A stretch of 64,000 nt of DNA from JANQPX01 sp039197065 (GTDB lineage Bacteria; Pseudomonadota; Alphaproteobacteria; Geminicoccales; Geminicoccaceae), in contig JBCCUL010000007.1 of the NCBI GenBank assembly GCA_039197065.1, positions 186,001-250,000 of the forward strand, read 5' to 3'. Positions within the stretch are counted from its first letter, which is position 1. Every line of letters starts with the position of its first letter. Both the position numbers and the translations under genes were made by a program. Below are positions 26,224 to 34,766 of the stretch, piece after piece. The notes under the pieces are model-generated. The model worked only from the letters and a program-made list of their open reading frames with translations. It did not search any database and had not been told where the DNA came from.

Positions 26224-26852
26224 GCCGCCGCGCCTTCCAGCACCAGCCGGAGGATGTCCGTCGGCAAGCCCTGATCGATGCGACGCTGGACGCCGTCGCC
26301 GACCTTGGCCTTGCCGGCGCCAATGTGCGCGAAGTGGCGGCAAGAGCCTCGGTGACGCCCGGCCTCATCCGCCATTACTTCCAGAGCAAGGACCGTCTGG
26401 TCGAGGCCGCCTATGCGACCTTCGTCGCCGAGATGACGGAGGATATGCAACGTCAGGTCGGCGAAGGTTCGCCCGCCGACAGGCTGGAGCGACTGGTGCG
26501 CGCCAGCTGCTCGGAGCCGATCGCCAACAGCCGGCATATCGCGATTTGGGCGGCCTTCGTCGGTGGCGCTCACGCCGATACGGCCTTGGCGCGCGTTCAT
26601 CGGGACGGCTATCGAGCTTTCAGGCAGCTTCTTGAGGACATCATTCGAGCCCTCTGGATCGAGCGGGGCATCGATGCGGATGCAGCTCTCATCGGCCGTC
26701 AGGCGATCGCGGTGAACGCGGTGATCGACGGCATCTGGCTGGAGGTATCGCTGGATCGCGCTGCATTCGATGGCATCGACATCCCAAGGCTCGCTCTTGA
26801 TAGCGTTTTCGCCATCCTCCAGCTGCCAAATGATCAGGGCGCATCACGATGA
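26220..26852 (+). CDS. TetR family regulator, BetI-like
   Basis: A 210-residue TetR repressor. The N-terminal helix-turn-helix spans about residues 13-60 (ALIDATLDAVADLGLAGANV, then ASVTPGLIRHYFQSKDRLV). The C-terminal domain has the BetI-type layout (SEPIANSRHIAIWAAFVGGA, AVIDGIWLEVSLD). The ATG overlaps the DDAH stop and its own stop overlaps the next gene, so it is translated as part of the operon and probably controls it together with the divergent ABC importer. The effector is unknown: an arginine derivative by context, or a quaternary amine by its similarity to BetI. Confidence 0.88.
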   Translation: MSRRAFQHQPEDVRRQALIDATLDAVADLGLAGANVREVAARASVTPGLIRHYFQSKDRLVEAAYATFVAEMTEDMQRQVGEGSPADRLERLVRASCSEPIANSRHIAIWAAFVGGAHADTALARVHRDGYRAFRQLLEDIIRALWIERGIDADAALIGRQAIAVNAVIDGIWLEVSLDRAAFDGIDIPRLALDSVFAILQLPNDQGASR

Positions 26853-28018
26853 CCAGGAGCTTTGCCACAATCACCCATCGCCTACGCGATACCGGTGGGG
26901 CTAAGTGGGCGGTGCATCAGCGCTGTCGTGACATGCAGAAGGCCGGCGCCGACATCATCGAGCTCACCATCGGCGAGCCGGACTTGCCGCCGGATCCCAC
27001 TCTGATCGAGGTCGCGCATCGGGCCATGCGCGATGGTCGCGTTGGCTATTCGAGTGGCAGGGGCGAACCGGAGCTGATCGACGCGCTGGTCGATCGCTAT
27101 CAAATCCGTCGGGCCGCTGTCTCCCCTGCCAATGTGCTCTGCTTTCCCGGTACGCAGACCGCACTGTTCGCGACGATCATGGGGCTCGCAGAGGCAGGCG
27201 ACGGCGTGCTGATCGGCGATCCGTTCTATGCGACCTATGAAGGCGTGATCCGGGCAAGCGGCGCGCATTCGGTGAGCGTTCCGCTTCACCCGGAAAACGG
27301 CTTTCGGTTGCAAGCCGAGGATCTCGAAGCCTCGATCACGCCGGCTTCGAAGGTCCTTCTTTTGAATTCGCCGCAGAACCCCTCCGGCGCCGTGCTCGAC
27401 CAAACCGTCGTCGATGAGATCAGCGAGGTCTGCAGGCGGCATGATCTCTGGCTGGTCTGTGACGAGGTGTATGAGGAACTGGTGTTTGACGGCGTCTTCG
27501 TCTCTCCCTTCGATGACCCGGCCAACGCCGATCGTGTGATCGCACTCTCCTCGATCTCCAAATCCTACGCCGCACCCGGCTTTCGCTCAGGCTGGGCGAT
27601 CGGACCCGCCGACTTCTGCGAGAAGATCCTGCCGCTCTCGGAAGCGATGCTGTTCGGCAATCAACCCTTCATCGCGGATATGACCGCTTATGCCCTTCGC
27701 AATCCGTCCGAGACGGCGAGGCGCATGCGCGAGGATTATCGGCGTCGGGCGATGATCATCGAGGAGAGCCTGGCTGCCATCAGCGGGATCACCCCGCACC
27801 GGCCGGCGGCCGGCATGTTCCTCATGGCGGATGTCGCCGCGACGGGCCTTAATGGCGAAGCCTTCGCCTGGGCGCTGCTCGATGCCGGTGTCGCCGTGAT
27901 GCCGGGGTCATCCTTCGGCGAGAACGCAGCCGATCTCATTCGCCTGAGCTTGACCGTACCCGATGACGCCATCATCAGCGCCTGCGAGCGGCTCAGACGC
28001 TTCGCGGAGGCCCTTTGA
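26849..28018 (+). CDS. PLP-dependent class I/II aminotransferase, arginine-pyruvate transaminase (AruH)-like
   Basis: A 389-residue fold-type I aminotransferase. Diagnostic blocks are ELTIGEPDLPP, YSSGRGEPELIDAL, NSPQNPSGAVL (the NPxG substrate loop), VCDEVYEELVFDG, SSISKSYAAPGFRSGWAIGP with the PLP Lys in SKSYA, and the Arg-containing IRLSLTVP. Its stop overlaps the start of an AruI-type 2-ketoarginine decarboxylase, and DDAH/TetR lie upstream. The pair recapitulates the Pseudomonas arginine transaminase route: arginine plus pyruvate to 2-ketoarginine plus alanine. The function is assigned mainly from this pairing. Confidence 0.85.
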   Translation: MTRSFATITHRLRDTGGAKWAVHQRCRDMQKAGADIIELTIGEPDLPPDPTLIEVAHRAMRDGRVGYSSGRGEPELIDALVDRYQIRRAAVSPANVLCFPGTQTALFATIMGLAEAGDGVLIGDPFYATYEGVIRASGAHSVSVPLHPENGFRLQAEDLEASITPASKVLLLNSPQNPSGAVLDQTVVDEISEVCRRHDLWLVCDEVYEELVFDGVFVSPFDDPANADRVIALSSISKSYAAPGFRSGWAIGPADFCEKILPLSEAMLFGNQPFIADMTAYALRNPSETARRMREDYRRRAMIIEESLAAISGITPHRPAAGMFLMADVAATGLNGEAFAWALLDAGVAVMPGSSFGENAADLIRLSLTVPDDAIISACERLRRFAEAL

Positions 28019-29610
28019 TGACGAGGCTCAGCGTCGGCGAAGCGCTCATCAAACTGCTGGAGCGGAAGGATGTCGATACCATCTTCGGCATCCCCGGCAT
28101 TCATACGATCGAGCTCTACCGTGGCCTCGATGGCAGCCCCATGCGCCATGGCCGCGCCATACGCCATGTTACACCCAGGCACGAACAGGGTGCGGCCTTC
28201 ATGGCGGACGGCTATGCGCGCGTCACCGGCAAGCCCGGCGTCTGTCTCCTGATCACCGGTCCGGGATTCACCAACGCGCTCACCGCCATCGCCCAGGCAA
28301 GAGCGGACAGCATCCCAATGCTGATCATCTCCGGCATCAACGCATGTGAAAGTCTCGGCAAGCAGCTCGGCCATCTGCATGAGCTGCCCGATCAGTCGGC
28401 GCTCTCACGCACCGTCTGCCTCGAAACGCACACTCTGCTCGAACCCGATCGTCTCGGCGAGGTCGTGGATAAAGCCTTTGCCGCCATGACCCGGGCGCGG
28501 CCCGGTCCGGTTCATATCGAGATCCCGACCGACGTCATGGCCATGACCGTCGGTCTTTCTGATTCGACGCCGTCGACCGCTGCCAGTGCCTCCCAAGATG
28601 CGGGCAAAGCCAACATCGAGAGGGCTGCAGCCTTCTGCCAATCGGCGAGCGCCCCGATCATCCTGGCAGGCGGTGGCGTCAGGGACAGTGTCGCCGTGCA
28701 GCGCTTGGCGACGAGCCTGGATGCGCCGGTCGTCTCGACCGTCAATGCACGCGGCCTGATGGCGGGGCACGCTCTGAACGTTCCCGCGAGTGCTACCCTG
28801 ACGTCGGTTCGACGTTTCATCGACGAGTCCGATTTGGTGCTGGCGCTCGGTACGGAGCTCGGACCAACCGACTATGACATGTACGACACAGGCACGATGC
28901 CTGCGCTGGCTAGTCTGATCCGCGTCGACATCGAGGCTGCACAGTTCACAAGGCGTGACGATCCAGGCCTCATGATCGAGGCCGACGCCGCCACCTTCGC
29001 ATCGTCCCTGGCCGATGAGCTGACGCCTGCCGAACGACGTGGAGCAGCACGAGCTGAACAGGCAAAACAGGCGGCGCTCGAAGAGATCGGCCCTGCCTAT
29101 CGAGCGCATGTCGATCTACTGCATGAAATCTGGTGGCATCGGCCCGATGCCATCATGGTCGGGGACAGCACGCAGCTTGTCTATGCCGGGAACATGTTCA
29201 TCGAACCGCCGGGACCCGGCGTCTGGTTCAATTCGGCGACCGGCTTCGGCACGCTCGGTTATGCGGCGCCGGCCGCGATCGGCGCGTCGCTCGGCCGTCC
29301 GGATCAGCCGGTAATCTGTTTGATCGGCGATGGCGGGCTGCAGTTCACGCTTGCCGAGATCGGAAGCGCTTTGGATTGCGGCGCCGACGTCGTCTTCCTC
29401 GTCTGGAACAACCGTGGCTATCAGGAAATCGAAACCTCGATGATAGCAGCCGACGTCCAGCCGCTCGGCGTCAGACCATCAGCGCCGGATTTCGTGAAGA
29501 TCGCCGAAGCTTACGGCCTTTCGGCTGAACGGGTCGACGATCTTGACCAACTCGGCGGCATCGTCGGACGGTCAACGGGCCCCTGCCTGATCGAATACAT
29601 CTGTCCGTGA
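28018..29610 (+). CDS. TPP-dependent 5-guanidino-2-oxopentanoate decarboxylase (AruI-like)
   Basis: A 530-residue thiamin-diphosphate enzyme. The N-terminal domain has the catalytic Glu in RHEQGAAFMADGYARVTG and the GPGFTNALTAIAQA loop. The C-terminal domain has the TPP/Mg signature starting GDGGLQFTLAEIGSAL and ending NNRGYQEIE. IHTIELYRGL and HLHELPDQSALSR resemble AruI, which turns 2-ketoarginine into 4-guanidinobutyraldehyde, more than acetolactate synthase. The start is ATG 28018 overlapping the transaminase stop (TGA 28016-28018); an in-frame TTG is one codon earlier. It ends 18 bp from the convergent IclR gene. No guanidinobutyraldehyde dehydrogenase or guanidinobutyrase follows. Confidence 0.85.
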   Translation: MTRLSVGEALIKLLERKDVDTIFGIPGIHTIELYRGLDGSPMRHGRAIRHVTPRHEQGAAFMADGYARVTGKPGVCLLITGPGFTNALTAIAQARADSIPMLIISGINACESLGKQLGHLHELPDQSALSRTVCLETHTLLEPDRLGEVVDKAFAAMTRARPGPVHIEIPTDVMAMTVGLSDSTPSTAASASQDAGKANIERAAAFCQSASAPIILAGGGVRDSVAVQRLATSLDAPVVSTVNARGLMAGHALNVPASATLTSVRRFIDESDLVLALGTELGPTDYDMYDTGTMPALASLIRVDIEAAQFTRRDDPGLMIEADAATFASSLADELTPAERRGAARAEQAKQAALEEIGPAYRAHVDLLHEIWWHRPDAIMVGDSTQLVYAGNMFIEPPGPGVWFNSATGFGTLGYAAPAAIGASLGRPDQPVICLIGDGGLQFTLAEIGSALDCGADVVFLVWNNRGYQEIETSMIAADVQPLGVRPSAPDFVKIAEAYGLSAERVDDLDQLGGIVGRSTGPCLIEYICP

Positions 29611-29628
29611 CGACCGGTCGGCAATGTT

Positions 29629-30462
29629 TCAGGCCGACCGTGTCGGCCCGCCGATCGCAGCCGTCATATCGGCTGCAGCCCGCTTGGTCCTCGGGCCGAG
29701 CTCGCCGACGCGATCATAGGTCAACCGGGTCGTCGGCCCGGAGATCGACACAGCGGCGACGACCTCGTTGAACTCGTTACAAATCGCGGCCGCAACGCAG
29801 CGCATGCCGACTGTCGCCTCCTCGTCGTCGAGCGCCCAACTACGCTCACGCGTCTTTTCGAGATCGGCGAAGAAGCGGCGATCATCGGTCAGCGTCTTTC
29901 TGGTGAAGCCGGGCATGCCGACCTTCTCCATCAGCTTCTTGATCTCCCCATCCGACCAGGTCGCGAGGATCGCTTTGCCCATGGCGGAGGAATGGATCAT
30001 CGTCCTCGTGCCGGGACGGTGAAAGGCGCGGATCGGATTGTGGCATTCGATCTGCGCCAGATAGACGATCGAACCGTCGTCCTCGACCCCGAGATTGACC
30101 GATTCGCCGGTCTCGCCCATCAGATCGCGCATCAACGGCCGGGCCATGTCCACGACCTTCCGATTGCGCAGGAAACCGTTGCCGATCTGGAACGCCGTCA
30201 CGCCGATGAACCAAAGCTTGCGCTCCTTATCCATCGTCACGAAGCCATTGGTTTCGAGCGATGTCAGGATTCTGTGGGTGGTCGACGTGGTGGTGCCGGT
30301 TTGATGCGCGATCGAGGTCAACGTGATGCCGTCGACCTCCGAGACCGCCGTCATGATGTCGATCGCGCGATCGAGAACCTGGATGCTCCCCGCCTCTTTA
30401 GCGCGCGCGCCGCCGCGGCGTCCCAAAGACCCCTGACGCTCCATCCTGCTCGCTGCCATCAT
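29629..30462 (-). CDS. IclR family transcriptional regulator
   Basis: An IclR-type regulator. The winged helix-turn-helix is near the N-terminus (VLDRAIDIMTAVSEVDGITL, then HQTGTTTSTTHRILTSLE). The effector-binding domain follows (NLGVEDDGSIVYLAQIECHN, SSAMGKAILATW, MRCVAAAICNEFNEVVAAVSISGP). I chose the ATG at 30462 because GGGAGG lies immediately upstream; an ATG at 30459 or a GTG at 30486 are alternatives. It is divergent from glyA and the serine-glyoxylate aminotransferase gene and probably controls them, much as IclR-type regulators control glyoxylate-assimilation genes in other alphaproteobacteria. Confidence 0.88.
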   Translation of the reverse strand: MMAASRMERQGSLGRRGGARAKEAGSIQVLDRAIDIMTAVSEVDGITLTSIAHQTGTTTSTTHRILTSLETNGFVTMDKERKLWFIGVTAFQIGNGFLRNRKVVDMARPLMRDLMGETGESVNLGVEDDGSIVYLAQIECHNPIRAFHRPGTRTMIHSSAMGKAILATWSDGEIKKLMEKVGMPGFTRKTLTDDRRFFADLEKTRERSWALDDEEATVGMRCVAAAICNEFNEVVAAVSISGPTTRLTYDRVGELGPRTKRAAADMTAAIGGPTRSA

Positions 30463-30725
30463 GCCTCCCAGATTGCCGTTTATCACGGATTTCGTTCGTT
30501 CTTATATAGCGCAATCTTTCCCGAAATTCGCATCTGTTTTTGAAAAAAACTTACAACCTATTGTTTTTTATGATCAAAAGTTTTTCCCATTATGCAGAAA
30601 CTTTCCCATTTTTGCGATTGTTAATGATCTCCGTGATTCGTAGTCTGGATGCAGTGGCAGTGCACCGACGAACGCGGATAAGCTGCCGAGCATCAATGAG
30701 ACGATCATTCGGAGGATAGATCATC
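30463..30725. promoter_or_regulatory. AT-rich divergent control region with TTTCCCATT direct repeats
   Basis: The 263 bp between the IclR gene and glyA are much richer in A/T than their surroundings. TTTCCCATT occurs at 30583-30591 and again at 30602-30610, a 19-bp offset that places both on nearly the same DNA face. These are candidate IclR operator half-sites. GGAGGA at about 30714-30719 is the ribosome-binding site for the GTG start of glyA. Confidence 0.5.
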
Positions 30726-32027
30726 GTGCTGGAGAACACGGACATCGAGGCTGGAAGACAGACATTCTTCGAGGCCGCGCTTTCGGAGAGCGATCCCGAG
30801 CTCGCCGATGCGATCGCCAAGGAGTTTGACCGTCAGCAACATGAGATCGAGCTGATCGCATCCGAAAACATCGTCAGCCGCGCCGTCCTCGAGGCCGCCG
30901 GCAGCGTGCTCACCAACAAATATGCCGAAGGCTATCCCGGCCGTCGCTATTATGGCGGCTGCCAATATGTCGACATCGCCGAGCAGCTCGCGATCGATAG
31001 AGCGAAGGCGCTGTTCGGCTGCGGCTACGCCAATGTGCAGGCCAATTCCGGATCGCAGGCGAACCAAAGCGTCATGCTGGCACTGATCAAGCCGGGCGAC
31101 ACCATCCTCGGCATGAGCCTCGATGCCGGCGGCCATCTCACCCATGGCGCCAAGCCCAATCTCTCCGGCAAGTGGTTCAACCCGATCCAGTATGGCGTCT
31201 CCGAAGAAACCCACCTGATCGACTACGATCAGGTTGAGCGTCTCGCCAAGGCACATAAGCCGAAGATCATCATCGCCGGCGGATCGGCCTATCCCCGCAT
31301 CATCGACTTCGCCCGCTTCCGCTCGATCGCGGATGAGGTTGGCGCGATCCTGCATGTGGACATGGCGCATTTCGCCGGTCTGGTGGCCGCAGGCGTCCAT
31401 CCGAGCCCCTTCCCACACGCCCATGTCGTAACCACCACCACCCACAAAACCCTTCGCGGCCCGCGCGGCGGCATGATCCTCACCGATGACGAGGCGATCG
31501 CCAAGAAGATCAACTCCGCGATCTTCCCCGGCCTTCAGGGCGGCCCGCTCATGCATGTGATCGCCGGCAAGGCCGTTGCTTTCGGCGAAGCGCTGCAACC
31601 GCCGTTCAAGGCCTACGCCCGCTCGGTCGTCGAGAATGCCAAGGCGCTCGGCGAGGTGCTGAAGTCCAGCGGCCTCGATCTCGTCTCCGGCGGCACCGAC
31701 ACCCATGTGCTGCTGGTCGATCTCAGGCCGAAATCGGTGACCGGCAAGGATGCCGAGACGGCGCTCGGTCGCGCGCATATCACCTGCAACAAGAATGGCG
31801 TGCCCTTCGATCCGGAGAAGCCGACCATCACATCGGGTATCCGCCTCGGCACGCCTGCGGGCACCACCCGCGGCTTCGGCATCGCCGAGTTCCAGGAGGT
31901 GGGCCGCATGATCGCCGAGGTGCTCGACGGGCTGGCCGCCAACGGCATTGACGGAAACCAGGCGGTCGAGGCCAGCGTCAAGGAGCGCGCGATCGCACTC
32001 TGCAAGCGTTTTCCGATCTACAGCTGA
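30726..32027 (+). CDS. glyA: Serine hydroxymethyltransferase
   Basis: A 433-residue PLP enzyme interconverting serine plus tetrahydrofolate with glycine plus 5,10-methylene-tetrahydrofolate. The sequence is canonical throughout: ELIASENIVSRAVLEAAGS, NKYAEGYPGRRYYGGC, DAGGHLTHG, the active-site Lys in TTTTHKTLRGPRGG and TSGIRLGTPAGTTRGF. The start is GTG at 30726 with GGAGGA upstream. It probably is a second, pathway-dedicated copy because it is paired with serine-glyoxylate aminotransferase under an IclR regulator, an arrangement found in serine-cycle and glyoxylate metabolism. Confidence 0.95.
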   Translation: MLENTDIEAGRQTFFEAALSESDPELADAIAKEFDRQQHEIELIASENIVSRAVLEAAGSVLTNKYAEGYPGRRYYGGCQYVDIAEQLAIDRAKALFGCGYANVQANSGSQANQSVMLALIKPGDTILGMSLDAGGHLTHGAKPNLSGKWFNPIQYGVSEETHLIDYDQVERLAKAHKPKIIIAGGSAYPRIIDFARFRSIADEVGAILHVDMAHFAGLVAAGVHPSPFPHAHVVTTTTHKTLRGPRGGMILTDDEAIAKKINSAIFPGLQGGPLMHVIAGKAVAFGEALQPPFKAYARSVVENAKALGEVLKSSGLDLVSGGTDTHVLLVDLRPKSVTGKDAETALGRAHITCNKNGVPFDPEKPTITSGIRLGTPAGTTRGFGIAEFQEVGRMIAEVLDGLAANGIDGNQAVEASVKERAIALCKRFPIYS

Positions 32028-32078
32028 AGCCGTCAGCGCTGCTGGCGACGATCAACGATTAAGAGAGGGAGCAATCTG

Positions 32079-33287
32079 ATGTCAGGTAATCCAGGTCTGT
32101 TCATTCCCGGTCCCACCAACATGCCGACGGCCGTGCAGCGCGCCATGACCGTGGCGCTCGAAGATCAGCGCTCGCCTGATTTTCCAAAACTGACCCTGCC
32201 GCTGTTCGAGGATCTGAAGAAGGTCTTCAAGACCGAGACCGGCCAGGTCTTCATGTTCCCGGGCTCCGGCACCGGCGGCTGGGAGTCGGTGATCACCAAC
32301 ACCCTGTCGCCCGGCGACAAGGTTGTGATCGCGGTGTTCGGTCAGTTCTCCCATCTCTGGGCGGACCTTTGCGAGCGCCACGGTCTCGAGGTCGACATCA
32401 TCGATACCGAGTGGGGCGTGGGTGCTCGTCCCGAGGAATACGCCAAACGGCTCGAGGCCGATAAGGACAAAAAGATCAAGGCCGTCCTCGTCTGCCAGAA
32501 CGAGACCGCGACCGGCGTGACCTCGGACGTCGCTGCAATCCGAAAGGTGCTCGACGACCACGATCACCCTGCCCTCCTGATGGTCGACGGCGTCAGCTCG
32601 ATCGCCAGCATCGACTTCCGCATGGACGAGTGGGGTGTGGACTGCGCCGTCTCCGGCTCGCAGAAGGGCTTCATGCTGCCGACCGGTCTTGCGATCGTCT
32701 GCGTCAGCCAGAAGGCGCTCGCCTGTTATGAGGACGCCAAGCTGCCGCGCTGCTTCTTCGACTTCGGCGACATGATCAAGCTGAACGCCGACGGTTACTT
32801 CCCCTACACGCCGGCGACCACGCTGTTCCACGGCCTGCGTGCCTCCCTCGACATCCTGTTCGAGGAAGGTTTAGAGAACGTGTTTGCGCGCCACCACCGC
32901 CTCGCCGAGGCCGTGCGCTGCGGCATCCGTGCCTGGGGCCTGGAGCTCTGCGCCAAGGAACGGAAGTGGTATTCGGATACGGTGAGCGCGATCGTCGTGC
33001 CCGCCAGCATCGATGCCAGGGACGTGATCAGCCACGCCTTCAAGAACTACCAGTTGTCGCTCGGCACCGGCCTTACCAAAGTCTCCGGCAAGGTGTTCCG
33101 CATCGGTCATCTGGGCTCGCTCAACGAGCTGATGATCCTGCAGGCGCTCTCCGGTACGGAAATGGCGCTTCGCGATGCCGGCTATCAGGTCGAGCTCGGC
33201 TCGGGCGTCGCAGCTGCCCAGAGCTACCTGCTTGAGCAGGCATCCAAGCCGGAGATCAGAAAAATCGGCGCCATGGCTGCTTCCTGA
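32079..33287 (+). CDS. Serine-glyoxylate aminotransferase family protein
   Basis: A 402-residue fold-type I (class V) aminotransferase that uses glyoxylate as amino acceptor. The opening GLFIPGPTNMPTAVQRAM, the MFPGSGTGGWESVITNTL block, DGVSSIASIDFRMDEWGVD and the PLP Lys in SGSQKGFMLPTGLA are diagnostic of the SGAT/AGT group. GGGAG lies just before the ATG at 32079. It follows glyA by 51 bp. Aspartate-glyoxylate aminotransferase (BhcA of the beta-hydroxyaspartate cycle) is a close relative, but BhcB, BhcC and BhcD partners are not present, so the serine-glyoxylate reaction is preferred. Confidence 0.9.
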   Translation: MSGNPGLFIPGPTNMPTAVQRAMTVALEDQRSPDFPKLTLPLFEDLKKVFKTETGQVFMFPGSGTGGWESVITNTLSPGDKVVIAVFGQFSHLWADLCERHGLEVDIIDTEWGVGARPEEYAKRLEADKDKKIKAVLVCQNETATGVTSDVAAIRKVLDDHDHPALLMVDGVSSIASIDFRMDEWGVDCAVSGSQKGFMLPTGLAIVCVSQKALACYEDAKLPRCFFDFGDMIKLNADGYFPYTPATTLFHGLRASLDILFEEGLENVFARHHRLAEAVRCGIRAWGLELCAKERKWYSDTVSAIVVPASIDARDVISHAFKNYQLSLGTGLTKVSGKVFRIGHLGSLNELMILQALSGTEMALRDAGYQVELGSGVAAAQSYLLEQASKPEIRKIGAMAAS

Positions 33288-33307
33288 GCCTAGCTGCTTA
33301 GCGTTGT

Positions 33308-33362
33308 AGAGGAGCCGGATGGGACGACATCTTCCGTCATGTCGATCCCGACCGGCTCCTCT
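33308..33362 (+). terminator. Long nested hairpin after glyA-SGAT operon
   Basis: AGAGGAGCCGG (33308-33318) pairs perfectly with CCGGCTCCTCT (33352-33362), and an inner stem CGACAT/ATGTCG closes an eight-base loop. It stands 20 bp after the aminotransferase stop. The following bases (TATGTTTC) make only a weak U-tract, so it may be a terminator or an RNA-stabilising 3' structure. Confidence 0.6.
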
Positions 33363-33575
33363 TATGTTTCAGCCAGATCGTCTGGCCGACAAAAAGAAAA
33401 ACAAAGGCCTAGATAGACAGCATATGCAATGTTCATCGATCTCCGCGCACTCGAAATCGGGGCGGCCCTGCGTCACTATCGACGACCGACGCAGCTTGAC
33501 CGGAGGGTCGATGTTGCGAGCAATGGATGTTGATCCCATCACTTAGCTGTCTGTCGAGGCAACAGGGGGAACACC

Positions 33576-34628
33576 ATGAGTTTTAAGATTTTGATCCTCG
33601 GCGCTTCCTATGGTTCGCTCTTCGGCACCAAACTGCTGATGGCCGGCCATGACGTGACGCTGGTCTGCCGAAAGGCGACGGCCAAGCTGATCAACGACGA
33701 AGGCACCGAAGTTCGCCTGAAGCTGAAGGACGAGGCCGAACATCGTTCGATCCTCTCGAAAGACCTTCCCGGTCAACTGGACGCTAAAACGCCGGAGGAT
33801 GTCGATCCCAGCGGCTATGACCTCGTCGTCCTCGCCATGCAGGAACCGCAATATGTCGTCCATGCGATCCGCACCCTGCTGATCAAGATCGCTGCCGCCG
33901 AACGACCCTGCCTTTCGCTGATGAACATGCCGCCGCTCCCCTATCTGAAGCGGATCCCTGGCCTGGACACCGTGCCGCTCGAGCCGGCCTACACGGACGC
34001 AAGCGTTTGGGAACGGTTCGAACCGGAGCTCGTTTCGCTTTGCTCACCGGATCCACAGGCCTTCCGCCCCCCCGAAGAGCCGGTCAACGTACTGCATGTC
34101 GGCCTGCCCACCAACTTCAAGGCCGCGATCTTCGGCAATGATCGCGACAACGTCATGCTGCGAACGCTGGCATCGGACATCGATGCGGTTCGTCTGGACG
34201 GCAAGGATGTGCCAGTGAAGCTTCGCATCTTCGATTCGCTGTTCGTGCCGTTTGCCAAGTGGAGCATGCTGCTCACCGGCAATTATCGCTGCATCACCGG
34301 CGAGACGCCGATCTCTATCCGTGATGCGGTCCATGGCGATCTTGAAATCTCGAAGCGGATCTACGGCCAAGTGGATGCCCTGACCCAGCGTCTCGGAGCC
34401 GATCCCGCCGATCAGGTGCCTTTCGAGAAATATGCGAAGGCCGCCGAGAGCCTGTTAAAGCCCTCCTCCGCCGCGCGCGCCGTGGCTAATGGCGCGCCGA
34501 TGATCGAACGGGTCGACATGCTGGTGCAGCTCATCGGACATGGCCTTGATATGCAGGACCCGGCGATCGACCGGACGGTCGATACAGTGGAAGAAGCGCT
34601 CGTCACCAACCAGCGAAGACACGCTTAG
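33576..34628 (+). CDS. Ketopantoate reductase (PanE/ApbA)-like NAD(P)-dependent protein
   Basis: A 350-residue protein with an N-terminal Rossmann domain (FKILILGASYGSLFGTKLLM, then AGHDVTLVCR near 25-34) and a helical C-terminal domain, in the order of the ketopantoate reductase/6-phosphogluconate dehydrogenase superfamily. The first glycine pattern is GASYGSLFG rather than the common GAGAxG. It is longer than typical PanE (about 300 residues) and is not near other pantothenate genes, so a different 2-oxo or 3-oxo acid substrate is likely. AGGGGGA sits well before the ATG. It follows the glyA-aminotransferase operon after 288 bp that contain a terminator-like hairpin and no other gene. Confidence 0.7.
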   Translation: MSFKILILGASYGSLFGTKLLMAGHDVTLVCRKATAKLINDEGTEVRLKLKDEAEHRSILSKDLPGQLDAKTPEDVDPSGYDLVVLAMQEPQYVVHAIRTLLIKIAAAERPCLSLMNMPPLPYLKRIPGLDTVPLEPAYTDASVWERFEPELVSLCSPDPQAFRPPEEPVNVLHVGLPTNFKAAIFGNDRDNVMLRTLASDIDAVRLDGKDVPVKLRIFDSLFVPFAKWSMLLTGNYRCITGETPISIRDAVHGDLEISKRIYGQVDALTQRLGADPADQVPFEKYAKAAESLLKPSSAARAVANGAPMIERVDMLVQLIGHGLDMQDPAIDRTVDTVEEALVTNQRRHA

Positions 34629-34634
34629 GGCAAA

Positions 34635-34656
34635 TTCCGATCAGACCGGATCGGAA
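34635..34656. terminator. Short GATCGG-type hairpin
   Basis: TTCCGATC (34635-34642) and GATCGGAA (34649-34656) form an eight-base stem around a six-base loop, just after the PanE-like gene. It is flanked by short A and T runs on its two sides, so it may act weakly in both directions for the convergent genes. The remaining 34657-34766 shows nothing further. Confidence 0.5.
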
Positions 34657-34766
34657 AAAGCCCCAGCGGTCATGTCGGGCATAAGACGCGCGGATGGACA
34701 CAGCGGCCGGCACCCAGTGCGTGCTCGGTCGCTGGTTTATCCAGAGATAACCCTGCCGAGCACTGA

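Noticed and set aside
30726..33287. A full beta-hydroxyaspartate cycle (bhcABCD)
   Set aside because: An IclR gene and a glyoxylate aminotransferase are present, but the dehydratase, aldolase and iminosuccinate reductase genes are absent; glyA in that place fits serine-glyoxylate metabolism better.
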